From contig NZ_LPWG01000010.1 in the NCBI RefSeq assembly GCF_001723285.1, positions 452,847-516,846 of the forward strand: a stretch of 64,000 nucleotides of DNA. The letters are read 5' to 3'. Below, in pieces: positions 46,995 to 56,394 of this stretch. Position 1 is the stretch's first letter; every line of letters starts with the position of its first letter. The notes beneath the pieces were generated by a model, which was not told the DNA's origin, did not search any database, and was given only the letters and a program-made list of their open reading frames with translations. Position numbers and translations under genes: made by a program. Source of the DNA: Methyloceanibacter methanicus (lineage in GTDB: Bacteria; Pseudomonadota; Alphaproteobacteria; Rhizobiales; Methyloligellaceae).

Positions 46995-47084
46995 GGAATC
47001 GTATCGTGCTGTCGCCCGCGCCGGAGCGGAGGCGGACCTCTTGTCCAGACTATGGGGTGGCCCAGGTCCCCTTCAAGGGGCCGT

Positions 47085-47840
47085 TCAGCTCGCGTCCGGG
47101 CGCCAGTTGAGGTGCCGCCCGCCGTCCACGGCGATCATCTGGCCGGTGATCGAGCCGGTCTCCAGGAGAAAGCGCACCGTCGCGGTCACGTCATCGATCG
47201 GCACGGCGTGTTTCAAAAGTGTGTCACGGCATTCGCGGGCGAAGTCTTCGTCGGACTGGCCCTCGTAGGGCAGGACCGGACCTGGCGCGACGGCGTTGAC
47301 GCGAATCCGGGGCGCCAGCGCCTGGGCGAGGGTGCGGGTCGCCGTCCAAAGGGCCGATTTGGCGATTGTGTAGGTAAAGTAATGAGGCGTCAGCGCGTGA
47401 ACCTTCTGATCGATGAGATTGATGACATTGCCGTCCGCCCCGCTTGGAAGGGCGTTCGCGAAGGCCTGGGCGAGAAAGACCGGCGCGCGCAGGTTGACCT
47501 CGTGATGCCGGGTCCATCCCGCCTCGTCGAACTGGTCCGGCCAGTCCCAGGCGAAGCAGGCGGCGTTGTTGACGAGGCAGGTCGCCGGCCCGAGCGCGGC
47601 GGCGCATGTCTCGATCAACATGGGCAGGGCCTCGAGGTCGGACAAATCGGCCTGTAAAGCCGCCGCCCGGCCCCCAAAACCTTCGATTTCGGCCACGAGA
47701 CCGCGCGCGTCCGCCTCGGAGGTCTGGTAGTGCACCCCGACGCGCCATCCGTGCCGCGCCAGGTCCAGCGCGATGGCGCGGCCAAGGCGGCGGGCGGCGC
47801 CGGTGACGAGGGCGCACGCTGCGGGAGAATCGGATTCCAT
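47085..47840 (-). CDS. Short-chain dehydrogenase/reductase (pteridine reductase-like)
   Basis: Protein of 251 aa. The cofactor loop is VTGAARRLGRAIALDLA with the arginine typical of pteridine/dihydropteridine reductases, NNAACF is the NNAG-like motif, and the active site has YFTYTIAKSALW (Y-x3-K). VAPGPVLP and GQMIAVDGGRHL are standard. It is upstream of uvrC on the same strand, a position often seen for this SDR in Rhizobiales. The substrate is unknown; pterin or a related carbonyl compound is likely. Confidence 0.88.
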   Translation of the reverse strand: MESDSPAACALVTGAARRLGRAIALDLARHGWRVGVHYQTSEADARGLVAEIEGFGGRAAALQADLSDLEALPMLIETCAAALGPATCLVNNAACFAWDWPDQFDEAGWTRHHEVNLRAPVFLAQAFANALPSGADGNVINLIDQKVHALTPHYFTYTIAKSALWTATRTLAQALAPRIRVNAVAPGPVLPYEGQSDEDFARECRDTLLKHAVPIDDVTATVRFLLETGSITGQMIAVDGGRHLNWRPDAS

Positions 47841-48276
47841 GCTGTCCTTTGTGACAAAGATGGTCGAAAGGGCCCGCGAGCGGCTCCGCAGGGCGCGTGC
47901 GGCACTCTAAGAGAGCCGTTTCCAAGGAACAAGGCGCCCCGGAGCGCCTGACTCGATTCTCGCGGCGGGCCTGCTGGAAGCGGCTGAGAGGGGCCGTTCA
48001 GGGCGAAATTGCACACAATCTAAGCAGATTGGCCGAAGCCGGTCCAAGTTGTCGCAGGAGGACGAGCCTAATGTTGCGTCAAATACGGCCAACCATTGCA
48101 GATAAGCCACACCGAGTTCCGTTGTTGAAGAAACCCTTGCTTTTTCGTTGCTTCCCCTAAGTGCTGATTATTGTCAATGCCACGGGGGACGTTGCACCGC
48201 GAACACGGCGTGTCAGCAGCATCCTAAACAACGACATCAAATCGTCAGGGACAGGCGAAAAGCAGGAGACTGGATA
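47841..48276. other. Intergenic promoter region of the TorF-family porin gene
   Basis: This divergent spacer becomes AT-rich toward the porin, a sign of promoter DNA, and ends in AGGAG before the ATG at 48277. I see no clear gene, RNA or repeat; promoter boxes could not be fixed. Confidence 0.5.
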
Positions 48277-48990
48277 ATGGCTCGGCGCGATATTGCGGGG
48301 ATTTTCAAATCGGCAGTTTTGGGAGCGGCGCTCGTTGGCGGTCTCGCTCTTCCGGCACAGGCGGATGAGCTCGAGCTCAGCGCCACAACGGCTTTGACCA
48401 CGGACTATGTGTTCCGCGGTATTTCGCAGACCAATCAGAACCCCGCCATTCAGGGCTCGCTCGACGCGGCCTATGGCATCTTCTACGCGGGTGTCTGGGG
48501 GTCGAACATCACGTTCGCAGACAGTCTTGAGCTGGACTGGTACGGCGGTATCGCCTCCGAGTGGAACGGTATCGGCTACGACGTCGGCGTGATCTGGTAC
48601 ACCTATCCGGGTGTCAGCTCGACCGACTACGTCGAAATCAAGACGGGTCTTTCCTACGGCTTCACCGACAACTTCACCGCCGGTGTGACCAACTACTGGT
48701 CGCCCGATCTCAAAGCCGATGCTCTTGAGGCCGGTGCGGAATACACGTTCGGCACCATCATGAACTTCTTCGATCCCAGCGTCAGCGGCTTGATCGGCTG
48801 GCAGTGGTTCGATGCCGGCGGCGACTACACCTACTGGAACGTCGGTCTGACCCTCGGCTTCATGGAGAACTGGGCCGTGGACGTCCGCTACTGGGATACG
48901 GACATCAGCGATGCGTCCTGCGGTGCCATCACCGGCGGACCTGATGACTGCTCGGGCCGCGTGGTCGGCACGCTGAGCGCGTCCTTCTAA
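48277..48990 (+). CDS. TorF-family putative porin
   Basis: Outer-membrane beta-barrel of 237 aa. Signal peptide residues 1-29 (ending PAQADE). The TorF/Gcw_chp signature TTDYVFRGISQTNQNPAIQG follows, then alternating aromatic strands and a C-terminal phenylalanine (SASF) as outer-membrane proteins require. Substrate unknown. The ATG has AGGAG eight bases upstream. A perfect terminator ends the transcript, so it is monocistronic and probably abundant. Confidence 0.9.
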   Translation: MARRDIAGIFKSAVLGAALVGGLALPAQADELELSATTALTTDYVFRGISQTNQNPAIQGSLDAAYGIFYAGVWGSNITFADSLELDWYGGIASEWNGIGYDVGVIWYTYPGVSSTDYVEIKTGLSYGFTDNFTAGVTNYWSPDLKADALEAGAEYTFGTIMNFFDPSVSGLIGWQWFDAGGDYTYWNVGLTLGFMENWAVDVRYWDTDISDASCGAITGGPDDCSGRVVGTLSASF

Positions 48991-49019
48991 GTCTCAATCC
49001 AGAGACCTTCCTTCCTAAA

Positions 49020-49046
49020 GGGGCGCCGTTTCGGCGCCCCTTTTTT
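49020..49046 (+). terminator. Strong rho-independent terminator of the porin gene
   Basis: GGGGCGCCG and CGGCGCCCC form a perfect nine-base stem with a three-base loop followed by six T, 30 bases after the porin stop codon. Confidence 0.93.
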
Positions 49047-49079
49047 GGTGCGCGCGGGGACCACTCTTAGAGTGCTGTC

Positions 49080-49733
49080 ATGAGCGAACCGAGCGACGAT
49101 GCCATTGCCAAGGCGCATGCGGTCTACACGCCGCTGTCTTTGTCCTTCTACGATGTCGCGGTTCACGGCCTGTCCAACCGCTTTGCCTGGACGTGTCCTA
49201 CGTCGAAGATCGTCGATCTTTACGCGCGGCACCTGTCGCCGAACCATTTGGAGGCGGCCGTCGGCACGGGCCTGTTCCTCGACCGGGCGGGGCGGAACTT
49301 CGACCGGCTCGTCCTGCTCGACATCAACGCGGCCTGCCTTTCGGTCTCGGCGCACCGGCTTCGCCGGTTTCACCCGGCGTGCCATGAGGCGAACCTCCTG
49401 TCGCCGATCGGCCTGCAGATCCCGCCGTTCGATTCGGTGGGCCTGAACTACGTGCTCCATTGCCTGCCCGGGCCCTTGTCCGAGAAGCTCGTGGCCGTGG
49501 ACCATTTGCGGCCGCTGATGGCCGATGGTGCCGTGCTGTTCGGCGCAACGATCCTCGGGAAGGGGGTGGCCCCCAACGCGCCGGCCCGGGCGCTCTTTCG
49601 TCTCTACAATCGGAAAGGCGTGTTCAACAATCTCGACGACGATCTCGGTGCCCTCGCGGAGGGTCTGAAGTCGCGTTTCGCCTACGTGGAGATCGAGCAG
49701 CAGGGCCTCGTGGCCTTGTTCAGCGCGCGCTAG
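49080..49733 (+). CDS. Class I SAM-dependent methyltransferase
   Basis: Protein of 217 aa with a Rossmann methyltransferase fold: LEAAVGTGLFLDRAG near residue 58 in place of the usual motif I, LLDINAACL with the ribose-binding aspartate, and GLNYVLHCLPGP after strand 4. Related proteins are annotated only as class I methyltransferases; the acceptor is unknown. It starts 34 bases after the porin terminator, so it has its own promoter. Confidence 0.82.
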   Translation: MSEPSDDAIAKAHAVYTPLSLSFYDVAVHGLSNRFAWTCPTSKIVDLYARHLSPNHLEAAVGTGLFLDRAGRNFDRLVLLDINAACLSVSAHRLRRFHPACHEANLLSPIGLQIPPFDSVGLNYVLHCLPGPLSEKLVAVDHLRPLMADGAVLFGATILGKGVAPNAPARALFRLYNRKGVFNNLDDDLGALAEGLKSRFAYVEIEQQGLVALFSAR

Positions 49734-49961
49734 GGCCCGCGTCTCGGGGCGGTTGCGTGCGCCCTCTTGACGTGTCCCCTCTTGGAGAGGCGTCAGCGCC
49801 ACGAGGGCGCCCTTAACCTGCCACTAACCATACGAAGTCTTGCCGACCTTCATCGTTAAGAGACGTTTAGGGGCGGGCTCTATCCTTCGGGGGGTGAGCG
49901 CTTGGTTTCGTCACGGGATGTGGGGACGGAACAGGCTCTCGATCCTTTGAGGGAGTATCTT

Positions 49962-50645
49962 ATGCGTACGGGTTTTCACCGGGCTTTCGCCTTGACCGCC
50001 ACGTTTGCCGTCTGTGTCGCGGCGTCCAGTTCCGCGTTCGCGCAGGACGGCTACGGCCTTTATGACGGCGGCAACTATTTCGGCTCCGCGATTCAGTCGA
50101 ACGAGACGTTCGAGGGCTGGTGGCTCGGCGGCACGATTGGCGGATCCTCGGTCAGCTACAGCCTTTCGCCCGGCACGATCGATTCCGACGGCGTGATCGG
50201 CGGTGTAGTCGGTGGTTTCAGCTGGCAGCACGGTCCCGCGGTGATCGGTATCGAAGGCGACTACCTGGCGTCCAACATCGATGGCGGCGGCATGATCAAT
50301 GGCGGCCCCAACAAGGCCAAGGTCGGGTTCGACAGCATGGCGGACCTGCGATTGCGTCTGGGCTGGGCGATCATGCCGAACCTCCTGCTGTTCGCCACGG
50401 CGGGCGGCGCCTTGGCCAATGCGGATCTCTACGTGAGCGGTCCGGGCGGCGGCTTCAAGGATACGATGTTCACCGGCTGGAGCGTGGGTGGCGGCGCCGA
50501 ATACGCCTACGACAAGGATTGGAGTCTGCGCTTCGATTATCAGTTCACGGATTTCGGCGCGGAGACCGTCACCTATCAGGGCAACAAGCAGACCTTCGAT
50601 CCGGATTCGAACTCGTTCCGCGGTTCGCTTATCTATCGCTTCTAG
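49962..50645 (+). CDS. Outer-membrane beta-barrel protein (Omp25/Omp31-like)
   Basis: Protein of 227 aa. Signal peptide residues 1-27 (ending SSAFAQ), then an eight-strand barrel pattern with W-W-L-G-G-T-I-G near the start, GVIGGVVGGFSWQHGP in the middle and a C-terminal SLIYRF, the outer-membrane insertion signal. Rhizobiales carry many such surface barrels (Omp25, RopB). The ATG at 49962 has GAGGGAG upstream. It overlaps the convergent RNase T2 gene by 17 bases. Confidence 0.88.
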   Translation: MRTGFHRAFALTATFAVCVAASSSAFAQDGYGLYDGGNYFGSAIQSNETFEGWWLGGTIGGSSVSYSLSPGTIDSDGVIGGVVGGFSWQHGPAVIGIEGDYLASNIDGGGMINGGPNKAKVGFDSMADLRLRLGWAIMPNLLLFATAGGALANADLYVSGPGGGFKDTMFTGWSVGGGAEYAYDKDWSLRFDYQFTDFGAETVTYQGNKQTFDPDSNSFRGSLIYRF

Positions 50646-51330
50646 CCGGCGGTACGGCGATCCGCCGGAGCGGGCATAGCCGCTCTTGGTCGATGTTCGC
50701 GCCGCACGCCCGCGGCTCCAGGTCCGGGCTGAAGCAGATTCGCACATCGAACAGATTGCCGCGCCGGCACGTCACGGCGATCATGTCCGGTTGGAGCCAA
50801 GCGTTGGCGGCCAGGAACTCGTCTTCGATCTTCGTGGGCGACAGGAAGCGTTGCGTCGCCGGATCGTCGAGGGCGCGGGGGATCGTCACGTGCTCGTAGG
50901 CCTTCCGCGCCGCCGCGAAATAGGCTGACGGCGACAGTCCCGAACATGTGCCGTGCGTCTTGTATTCGTGGATGACGACGCCCTTGTCCGGCATGATCCC
51001 GTCCATCGTCTGGATCACGTCTGAGGGAATCCACGGCCGCCGGCCGCGATAGCAATCCTCCGGCCAGCCGACATCGTATTGCGGCCACAGCCCGTGCAGG
51101 ACGAAGTCGGCGCCGCGGTCCGTCTCGCATTGATCGTCGCCACGCCGCCGTCCTTCGGTCAGGCAGTGGGTGGGAGACCAGCTGAGGACGAGCGTGTAGT
51201 AGTCGAAGTCACCGGGGTCCGCGTGCCGGAACGCCTGCGGCCTGCCGCCGTCATAGGCCCGCGCAGACACGAGGCAGAGCAGGCACGCCGCCAGGGCGAG
51301 GACGCAGAGGCGCGCACTACGCCGCCCCAT
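50629..51330 (-). CDS. Secreted RNase T2 family ribonuclease
   Basis: Protein of 233 aa with a signal peptide (residues 1-25, ending SARAYD). The two catalytic segments are present: FVLHGLWPQY (CAS1) and IHEYKTHGTCSG (CAS2), with active-site histidines in both and cysteines for disulfides. RNase T2 cuts RNA through a 2',3'-cyclic phosphate; in bacteria it is periplasmic and scavenges RNA. It overlaps the M20 peptidase gene by 14 bases and the OMP gene by 17. Confidence 0.92.
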   Translation of the reverse strand: MGRRSARLCVLALAACLLCLVSARAYDGGRPQAFRHADPGDFDYYTLVLSWSPTHCLTEGRRRGDDQCETDRGADFVLHGLWPQYDVGWPEDCYRGRRPWIPSDVIQTMDGIMPDKGVVIHEYKTHGTCSGLSPSAYFAAARKAYEHVTIPRALDDPATQRFLSPTKIEDEFLAANAWLQPDMIAVTCRRGNLFDVRICFSPDLEPRACGANIDQERLCPLRRIAVPPARSDR

Positions 51331-52765
51331 TGGCCTCTCCGAGCCCGGCCAGGATGCGCGCCCAGCTTCGCGCGCCTTTTTCGAAACTGGTGAGATTGTA
51401 CTTCTCGTTCGGCGCGTGAATCTTGTCGTCTTCCAATGCGAAGCCCACCAGCAGCGCGTCCATGCCGAGCCGTGTCCGGAACGCCTCCACGATCGGGATC
51501 GAGGCGCCGCAGCCCACGATTGACGGGGGCCTTGCCCCATTCCGCTGCGAGGCTTGCGCCGTCGCGCGGAAGGCGGGCGCGTCGGTGTCGAAGCCGACCG
51601 CCGGCGATCCGCCTTCGCCGCGATAGGTGACGCTCACATCGGCCGGCAGACGCTGTGCGATGTAGCGGTGCAAGCCGTCGATGACTTTGGCGGGCTCCTG
51701 GCCCGGCACGAGGCGGAAGGAGAACTTGGCTGAGGCTTCGGCGGGGATCACCGTCTTGGTGCCCGGTCCGGTATAGCCGCCGATGATGCCGTTCACCTCG
51801 ATCGTGGGGCGGCTCCAAAGCTGTTCGACGACGCTGCGATCGGTCTCGCCTGCGGGCACGCTCAAGCCCACCTCATCGAGAAAGGCGTCCCCGTCGAAGT
51901 TCAACGCGCGCCAAGCCTCGCGCTGGGCGGGCGAGGGATCCCTCACGCCGTCGTAGAACCCGGGCAGGGTGACGCGTCCAGTCTCGTCGTGAAGGCCGGC
52001 GATCAGCTCGCCGAGAACGCGGATGGGGTTTTGTGCGGGGCCGCCGTAAATGCCCGAATGCAGATCGCGGGAGGGGCCATGGAGGGTGACCTCCGAAAAG
52101 GCCAAGCCACGCAGGAAGGCGGTGATGGCGGGCGTCCGCGCGTCCCACTGGCCCGTGTCGCAAGAGAGGGCGATGTCGGCCTTCAGGGAGTCGCCATGGG
52201 CGCGAAGAAACGGTTCGAGGCTCGGGCTGCCGGATTCTTCCTCGCCCTCCAGCAGGACCGTGACGTCGACGGGAAGCGTGCCGTCGGCCGCGATCCAGGC
52301 ACGGCAGGCCTCGATGAAGGTCATGACCTGGCCTTTGTCGTCGGAGGCGCCGCGCGCCACGATGATCTTGCCGTGAATGTCGTCGTCGACGATCTGCGCT
52401 TCGAAGGGCGGTGCGGTCCAGGCCTCCAGGGGATCGGGCGGTTGGACGTCGTAGTGCCCGTAGAACAGGACGTGGGCGCGCGGGGCGCCGGCCGTCTCGA
52501 GGTGCCATCGCGCGACGACCATCGGTTTGCCGTCGGTCGGTTCCACGCGCGCCTCGAAGCCGATCTCGCGCAAGGTCCCGGCGCACCACTCGGCCGCCTC
52601 GAGGCAGGCGCCGTGATAGGCCGGATCGGTCGAAATGCTCGGAATGGCGAGGAACGCCGTCAGGCGCGCCAGGGCTTCGGCCCGGCCCTCGGCAAGGGCG
52701 TCCAGAACGGCGCCGGGCGCTCGGTTGGCCGCATGGTCCGCCATGCCGTCGTCCTGCAATGTCAT
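51317..52765 (-). CDS. M20-family dipeptidase / metallopeptidase
   Basis: Zinc peptidase of 482 aa. Metal and catalytic motifs are VLFYGHYDVQPPDP (His, Asp), GASDDKGQVM (bridging Asp) and LLEGEEESGSPSL (catalytic Glu-Glu); the dimer domain follows, with GIIGGYTGPGTKTVIP typical of the M20 peptidases. Cytosolic peptide hydrolysis is likely. Start candidates are 52765 and 52744. Its 3-prime end overlaps the RNase T2 start, so both may be co-transcribed. Confidence 0.9.
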   Translation of the reverse strand: MTLQDDGMADHAANRAPGAVLDALAEGRAEALARLTAFLAIPSISTDPAYHGACLEAAEWCAGTLREIGFEARVEPTDGKPMVVARWHLETAGAPRAHVLFYGHYDVQPPDPLEAWTAPPFEAQIVDDDIHGKIIVARGASDDKGQVMTFIEACRAWIAADGTLPVDVTVLLEGEEESGSPSLEPFLRAHGDSLKADIALSCDTGQWDARTPAITAFLRGLAFSEVTLHGPSRDLHSGIYGGPAQNPIRVLGELIAGLHDETGRVTLPGFYDGVRDPSPAQREAWRALNFDGDAFLDEVGLSVPAGETDRSVVEQLWSRPTIEVNGIIGGYTGPGTKTVIPAEASAKFSFRLVPGQEPAKVIDGLHRYIAQRLPADVSVTYRGEGGSPAVGFDTDAPAFRATAQASQRNGARPPSIVGCGASIPIVEAFRTRLGMDALLVGFALEDDKIHAPNEKYNLTSFEKGARSWARILAGLGEANGAA

Positions 52766-52806
52766 GGCTTCGTCCGTCTCGTCCCGACCGGCAAGCCGAT
52801 CGGCAA

Positions 52807-52859
52807 ATAAAAAACCCGCCGGCGACAACAGCGTCCGATGACGCCAGCATCGCGGCGGG
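52807..52859 (-). terminator. Rho-independent terminator of the second cold-shock gene
   Basis: On the minus strand CCCGCCG pairs with CGGCGGG around a long loop, followed by TTTTTTATTT. It lies 26 bases after the cold-shock stop. Confidence 0.82.
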
Positions 52860-52884
52860 TCAACATGTTCAGTTGTGTGGGACG

Positions 52885-53100
52885 TTATTCTCCGAGCTGG
52901 ACATTGATTGCCTGGGGCCCTTTGCCCCGGCGGTCCGGCTCCGTCTCGAATGAGACCCGCGCCCCTTCGTCGAGCGCCGGGAGACCCGAGCGCTGCAATG
53001 AAGAGATATGTAGAAACACATCCTTTCCGCCATCGTCCGGCGTAATAAAGCCGAAACCTCGCGTGTGATTGAAGAACTTGACCGTACCGGTCTGACGCAT
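52885..53100 (-). CDS. Cold-shock protein (CspA family), second copy
   Basis: OB-fold nucleic-acid chaperone of 71 aa, close to the copy at 6519-6737 (shared [11 protein letters not shown] and DGGKDVF). RNP-like GFGFITP and DVFLHISSL are present. It has its own terminator and is monocistronic. The paralogues differ mainly at the C-terminus. Cold or growth-phase control is likely but not visible. Confidence 0.93.
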   Translation of the reverse strand: MRQTGTVKFFNHTRGFGFITPDDGGKDVFLHISSLQRSGLPALDEGARVSFETEPDRRGKGPQAINVQLGE

Positions 53101-53316
53101 GGGAAGCTCCTTTCCCCCTACAATAGGCCCCGCGCGCGCGCGGAAATATAGGCAAGTCTAAGAAACGGGAAAAGAAACCACGTCACTTCCCAAGGAGCGT
53201 GCGCGGCCAGCCTCTACCCTGGTTCGCAGTCTGCCCAATAAAGCGCCTCACTCTAGTTGCGTCTGCCAGCCCTGTGCAAGACCCGAATATGGTCCGTGCC
53301 AATATAGACGAGGCGT

Positions 53317-53616
53317 TTAGTTGGGGTAGGGCGACTGACTGGGCGGCCCGTTGAGCTCATAACCGCTGTTGTTGTAATCGTAGCCGGGCGACTCCATGGA
53401 GTTCTTGGGCATCTCTGGCGTGCCCCAAACATCGCTCAAGGTCCAGGACGTGCCGCCGATGACCGGCCCGCGATGAGGCTTCTTGAAAACGCCGCCGGAG
53501 CGCTCGCTGCGGGTGGTGTTCTGGGCCTCGGCCGTCTCGAACGTCAGGCCGAAGGAGGTCGCGACAATAAGGGTCGCGAGGGGAAGCGTTCTGACGAACG
53601 CCGCAAGCGTGAGCAT
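53317..53616 (-). CDS. Small secreted protein of unknown function
   Basis: Protein of 99 aa with a signal peptide (residues 1-31, ending TAEAQ). The mature part is polar with Gly, Asn, Pro and Ser (PGYDYNNSGYELNGPP near the end). No domain recognised. GGAGG lies eight bases before the ATG. A short secreted envelope protein is the most that can be said. Confidence 0.68.
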   Translation of the reverse strand: MLTLAAFVRTLPLATLIVATSFGLTFETAEAQNTTRSERSGGVFKKPHRGPVIGGTSWTLSDVWGTPEMPKNSMESPGYDYNNSGYELNGPPSQSPYPN

Positions 53617-53814
53617 TTGGGTTGCCTCCGGTCAGGCGAGGCCGCATTTGGCCCGTCTTTCGAATCCTCAATCTATGTGGTTCGGGCGCATCTTGCACGC
53701 ACGATCGAAGACCTAGCCCTCGAAACACCAATAGCTCTTGGACTATGCAGGCTTTCGCGCCCGATGCCTATGGCTTCTGGGCAACGGTCGTGGACGTCTG
53801 ACTGCCAAAACCGG

Positions 53815-53847
53815 AAAAAGGGACGCCCGGTACCGGCCAGGCGTCCC
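53815..53847 (-). terminator. Rho-independent terminator of rlpA
   Basis: On the minus strand GGGACGCC pairs with GGCGTCCC, with TTTTT after it. It lies 47 bases after the rlpA stop. Confidence 0.85.
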
Positions 53848-53893
53848 TTCCACCGTTGAAACCCGCCCGGAGGCGGGAAATCACACCCGCCGG

Positions 53894-54253
53894 TCAGTTG
53901 AGGCGGGTCACGCTCACCTTCGCGGTGCCTGAACTGATCATGCCAAGCTGCGAGGCGGCCGCCTTCGACACGTCGATGATCCGGCCGCCGACAAAGGGTC
54001 CGCGGTCGTTGATCCGCACGACGACGGAGCGGCCGTTTCTCAGGTTCTTCACACGCACCTTGGTGCCGAACGGCAGGGACCGGTGCGCGGCCGTGAGGGC
54101 GTTGGGGTTCATACGCTCACCGCTGGCGGTGATGGAGCGGAGGGCATACCACGACGCGCTGCCGATCTGATCGGCGTTCGCGGCGCTGAGCGGCAGCAGG
54201 ATGCCTGCCGAAAGCAATCCCACCAACAACAGTCTCGCGCGCATTTTCAACAT
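53894..54253 (-). CDS. rlpA: RlpA-family septal ring lytic transglycosylase
   Basis: Double-psi beta-barrel protein of 119 aa with a signal peptide (residues 1-27). Motifs are [27 protein letters not shown] and [24 protein letters not shown] with the catalytic aspartate. RlpA cleaves denuded glycan strands at the septum. No SPOR domain is present, so it is the short form. Separate from its neighbours. Confidence 0.92.
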   Translation of the reverse strand: MLKMRARLLLVGLLSAGILLPLSAANADQIGSASWYALRSITASGERMNPNALTAAHRSLPFGTKVRVKNLRNGRSVVVRINDRGPFVGGRIIDVSKAAASQLGMISSGTAKVSVTRLN

Positions 54254-54676
54254 GCGTTTCTTGTCTCCTTCAAAGCTTGGGAGGGTTTTGCGCGAGGCAG
54301 CCCTATCGCCGTTGCGAGTCGGCCGCCTCGTCTTGCGCGGACCGGAATTTATGGAAGAAAACGGCGGAAAACCGGCTGCTGCTGGGTCATTGGAAGGCCA
54401 TTTGCTGACGGCATGGCCATGCTTTCGTCAAAGAATACAAACGCTTATGTTTTCGTTGACGATGCCGTCCCGTGCTGGCGCAGGCCGGTAAAAGCACACG
54501 ACGGGTGGGGGACGATGCTTGGTCCGCCAAGTCGCGTTCGCAAGTGCAGCAAATCCGGAACAGATGTGCTGTAAATCTAGGCTCGGCGAATCTGTGCTGA
54601 AATGTTTGACTTCAATCAGTCTATCCTTGCCCTTTTTGGTCCCTATTGTAACAGTCTTATGTACAAGCAGATTCCA
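54254..54676. other. Intergenic region between rlpA and the DUF3072 gene
   Basis: No gene, repeat or RNA recognised. It holds the rlpA leader and becomes less GC-rich towards 54600, as expected for promoter DNA. Confidence 0.45.
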
Positions 54677-54936
54677 ATGGGGAAAGCCAAGGACGCGAGT
54701 GAAATGGACCAAGAGAAGAGGGAGCGCGAAGCGCAGCAGAGCCAGTATATGCCGAGCGACGCCAATGGTGCGGAGCCGATGACTGGCGCGCAGGCCGCTC
54801 ATCTCAAAAGACTGGCCGACCAGCTGCACGAGCCCGCCGCCTTCGAGCAGGGCTTGAGCAGCCGCGAGGCTCCCGGCGCATCAATGTGCTGCTGGACAAG
54901 ATTAGGATTTGGGAGCTCCCGCCGCATACCGATTAG
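54677..54936 (+). CDS. DUF3072 family small protein, frame broken near 54870
   Basis: Cytosolic protein of 86 aa after repair. The DUF3072 signature is EPMTGAQAAHLKRLADQ followed by EQGLSSREA; one more base at 54870 continues S-R-R-I-N-V-L-L-D-K-I, the usual end, with a stop at 54936. The N-terminus is charged and variable. I chose the ATG at 54677; several other starts are possible. DUF3072 function is not known; the sequence is like a helix-hairpin near SAP-type domains. Confidence 0.7.
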
Positions 54937-55123
54937 GAGCGGTTTCTTCGGGGTTCGCCTCTCAAGCGGCGGCGCGTTCCTGACGCGCCTCCGACCCTGG
55001 CTTCGAATGCCGCGTTCGGAGCACGGGCGTTGTTTTACAGCGGCGTGACAAGCGCGCTTCGATAGTCGAGATCGCGTACCTCTGTGCTTGACGGATGCCG
55101 CCCGACTGGGTTCATTGGCGCGC

Positions 55124-56356
55124 ATGTCTACACACCCCCTGACTCGCGTCATTCGATTCTCAGTACTTGCTGGCCTGTGTGCGGCGGTGCTGTTCGGTTC
55201 CGCCTCGTCCGCGGTTGCGCAGAGATGTCCCGGCGCTGCCGGTTTCAACAAGTGGCTGGAAGGCTTCAAGCAGCAGGCGATTGCCGAGGGCATCTCGTCG
55301 CGAACCGTGGCCAACGCGCTGAACGGTGTCACGTACGATCCAAAGGTCGTGGCCAAGGACCGCGCCCAGGGCGTCTTCGCGCAGGACTATCTGACCTTCC
55401 AGCGGCGGATGGTGAACAAGAACCGGCTGGCGGCGGGTCGGGCGCGGCTCAACAAATACGCGCCGGTGTTCCGGCGGATCGAAGAACAATACGGCGTACC
55501 GGGCCCCGTGCTCGTGGCCTATTGGGGGCTGGAGACCGATTTCGGCGCCTTCATGGGCAATCTGGACAGCATCCGCTCGCTGGCGACGCTGAGTTACGAT
55601 TGCCGCCGTCCGGAAGAGTTTCGCGTCCAGCTCATGGATGCGTTGCGCGTCCTCGACCGGGGCGATTTGCAGCGCGCACAGATGCGCGGGCCGACCCATG
55701 GCGAGGTGGGCCAGTTCCAGTTCCAGCCCAGCACCTATTACAATTTCGCCGTCGACTATGACGGCGACGGGCGCCGCGATCTCGTGCGCAGCGTGCCCGA
55801 CTCGCTGGCCTCGGCGGCGAACTACATCGCCTCGAAGGGCTGGCAGCCCGGTCAGCCTTGGCTCGAGGAAGTGATCGTTCCGAAAAACCTGCCCTGGGAT
55901 CAGGCGGACGTCACCATTCAGCGGCCGCGCCTGTTCTGGTCCAAATACGGTGTGAAGTACCGCAACGGTCAGCCCGTCCCGGCCGACAGCACGCCCGCCG
56001 CGCTGCTGCTGCCCATGGGCCGGAACGGACCGGCGTTCCTGGCCTATCCGAACTTCATCAACGTCTATCTGGATTGGAACAACTCGCTGGTCTACTCGAC
56101 GGCGGCCGGATACTTCGCCACGCGGCTGGCCGGCGCACCGCCGCTTCGCGAGGGCAATCCGGAGCCCTTCAGTGCGGAAGAGAGCAAACAGTTGCAGCGG
56201 CTACTCGTGCAGCGCGGCTACGATGTCGGCAAGGTGGACGGCGTGATCGGCGCCGCGACCCGGCTGGCGATCCGTGAGATGCAGCTGCAATACGGACTGC
56301 CGGCGGACGGCTATCCGAGCCACGCCCTGTTGCGGAAACTACAAGCCGGCGGCTAG
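55124..56356 (+). CDS. MltB-type lytic murein transglycosylase
   Basis: Periplasmic enzyme of 410 aa. Signal peptide residues 1-32 (ending SSAVAQ). The catalytic domain has YWGLETDFGAFMGNLDSI with the general acid glutamate, GEVGQFQFQPSTYYNFAVDYD and LASAANYIASKGW. A C-terminal peptidoglycan-binding repeat (LLVQRGYDVGKVDGVIGAAT) ends it. It cleaves the glycan strand with 1,6-anhydro product. Start candidates are 55124 and 55088; neither ribosome site is strong. Confidence 0.93.
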   Translation: MSTHPLTRVIRFSVLAGLCAAVLFGSASSAVAQRCPGAAGFNKWLEGFKQQAIAEGISSRTVANALNGVTYDPKVVAKDRAQGVFAQDYLTFQRRMVNKNRLAAGRARLNKYAPVFRRIEEQYGVPGPVLVAYWGLETDFGAFMGNLDSIRSLATLSYDCRRPEEFRVQLMDALRVLDRGDLQRAQMRGPTHGEVGQFQFQPSTYYNFAVDYDGDGRRDLVRSVPDSLASAANYIASKGWQPGQPWLEEVIVPKNLPWDQADVTIQRPRLFWSKYGVKYRNGQPVPADSTPAALLLPMGRNGPAFLAYPNFINVYLDWNNSLVYSTAAGYFATRLAGAPPLREGNPEPFSAEESKQLQRLLVQRGYDVGKVDGVIGAATRLAIREMQLQYGLPADGYPSHALLRKLQAGG

Positions 56357-56394
56357 GCGCATCGGCCCGCGTCCAGCGCGGGCCGCACGCGTCC

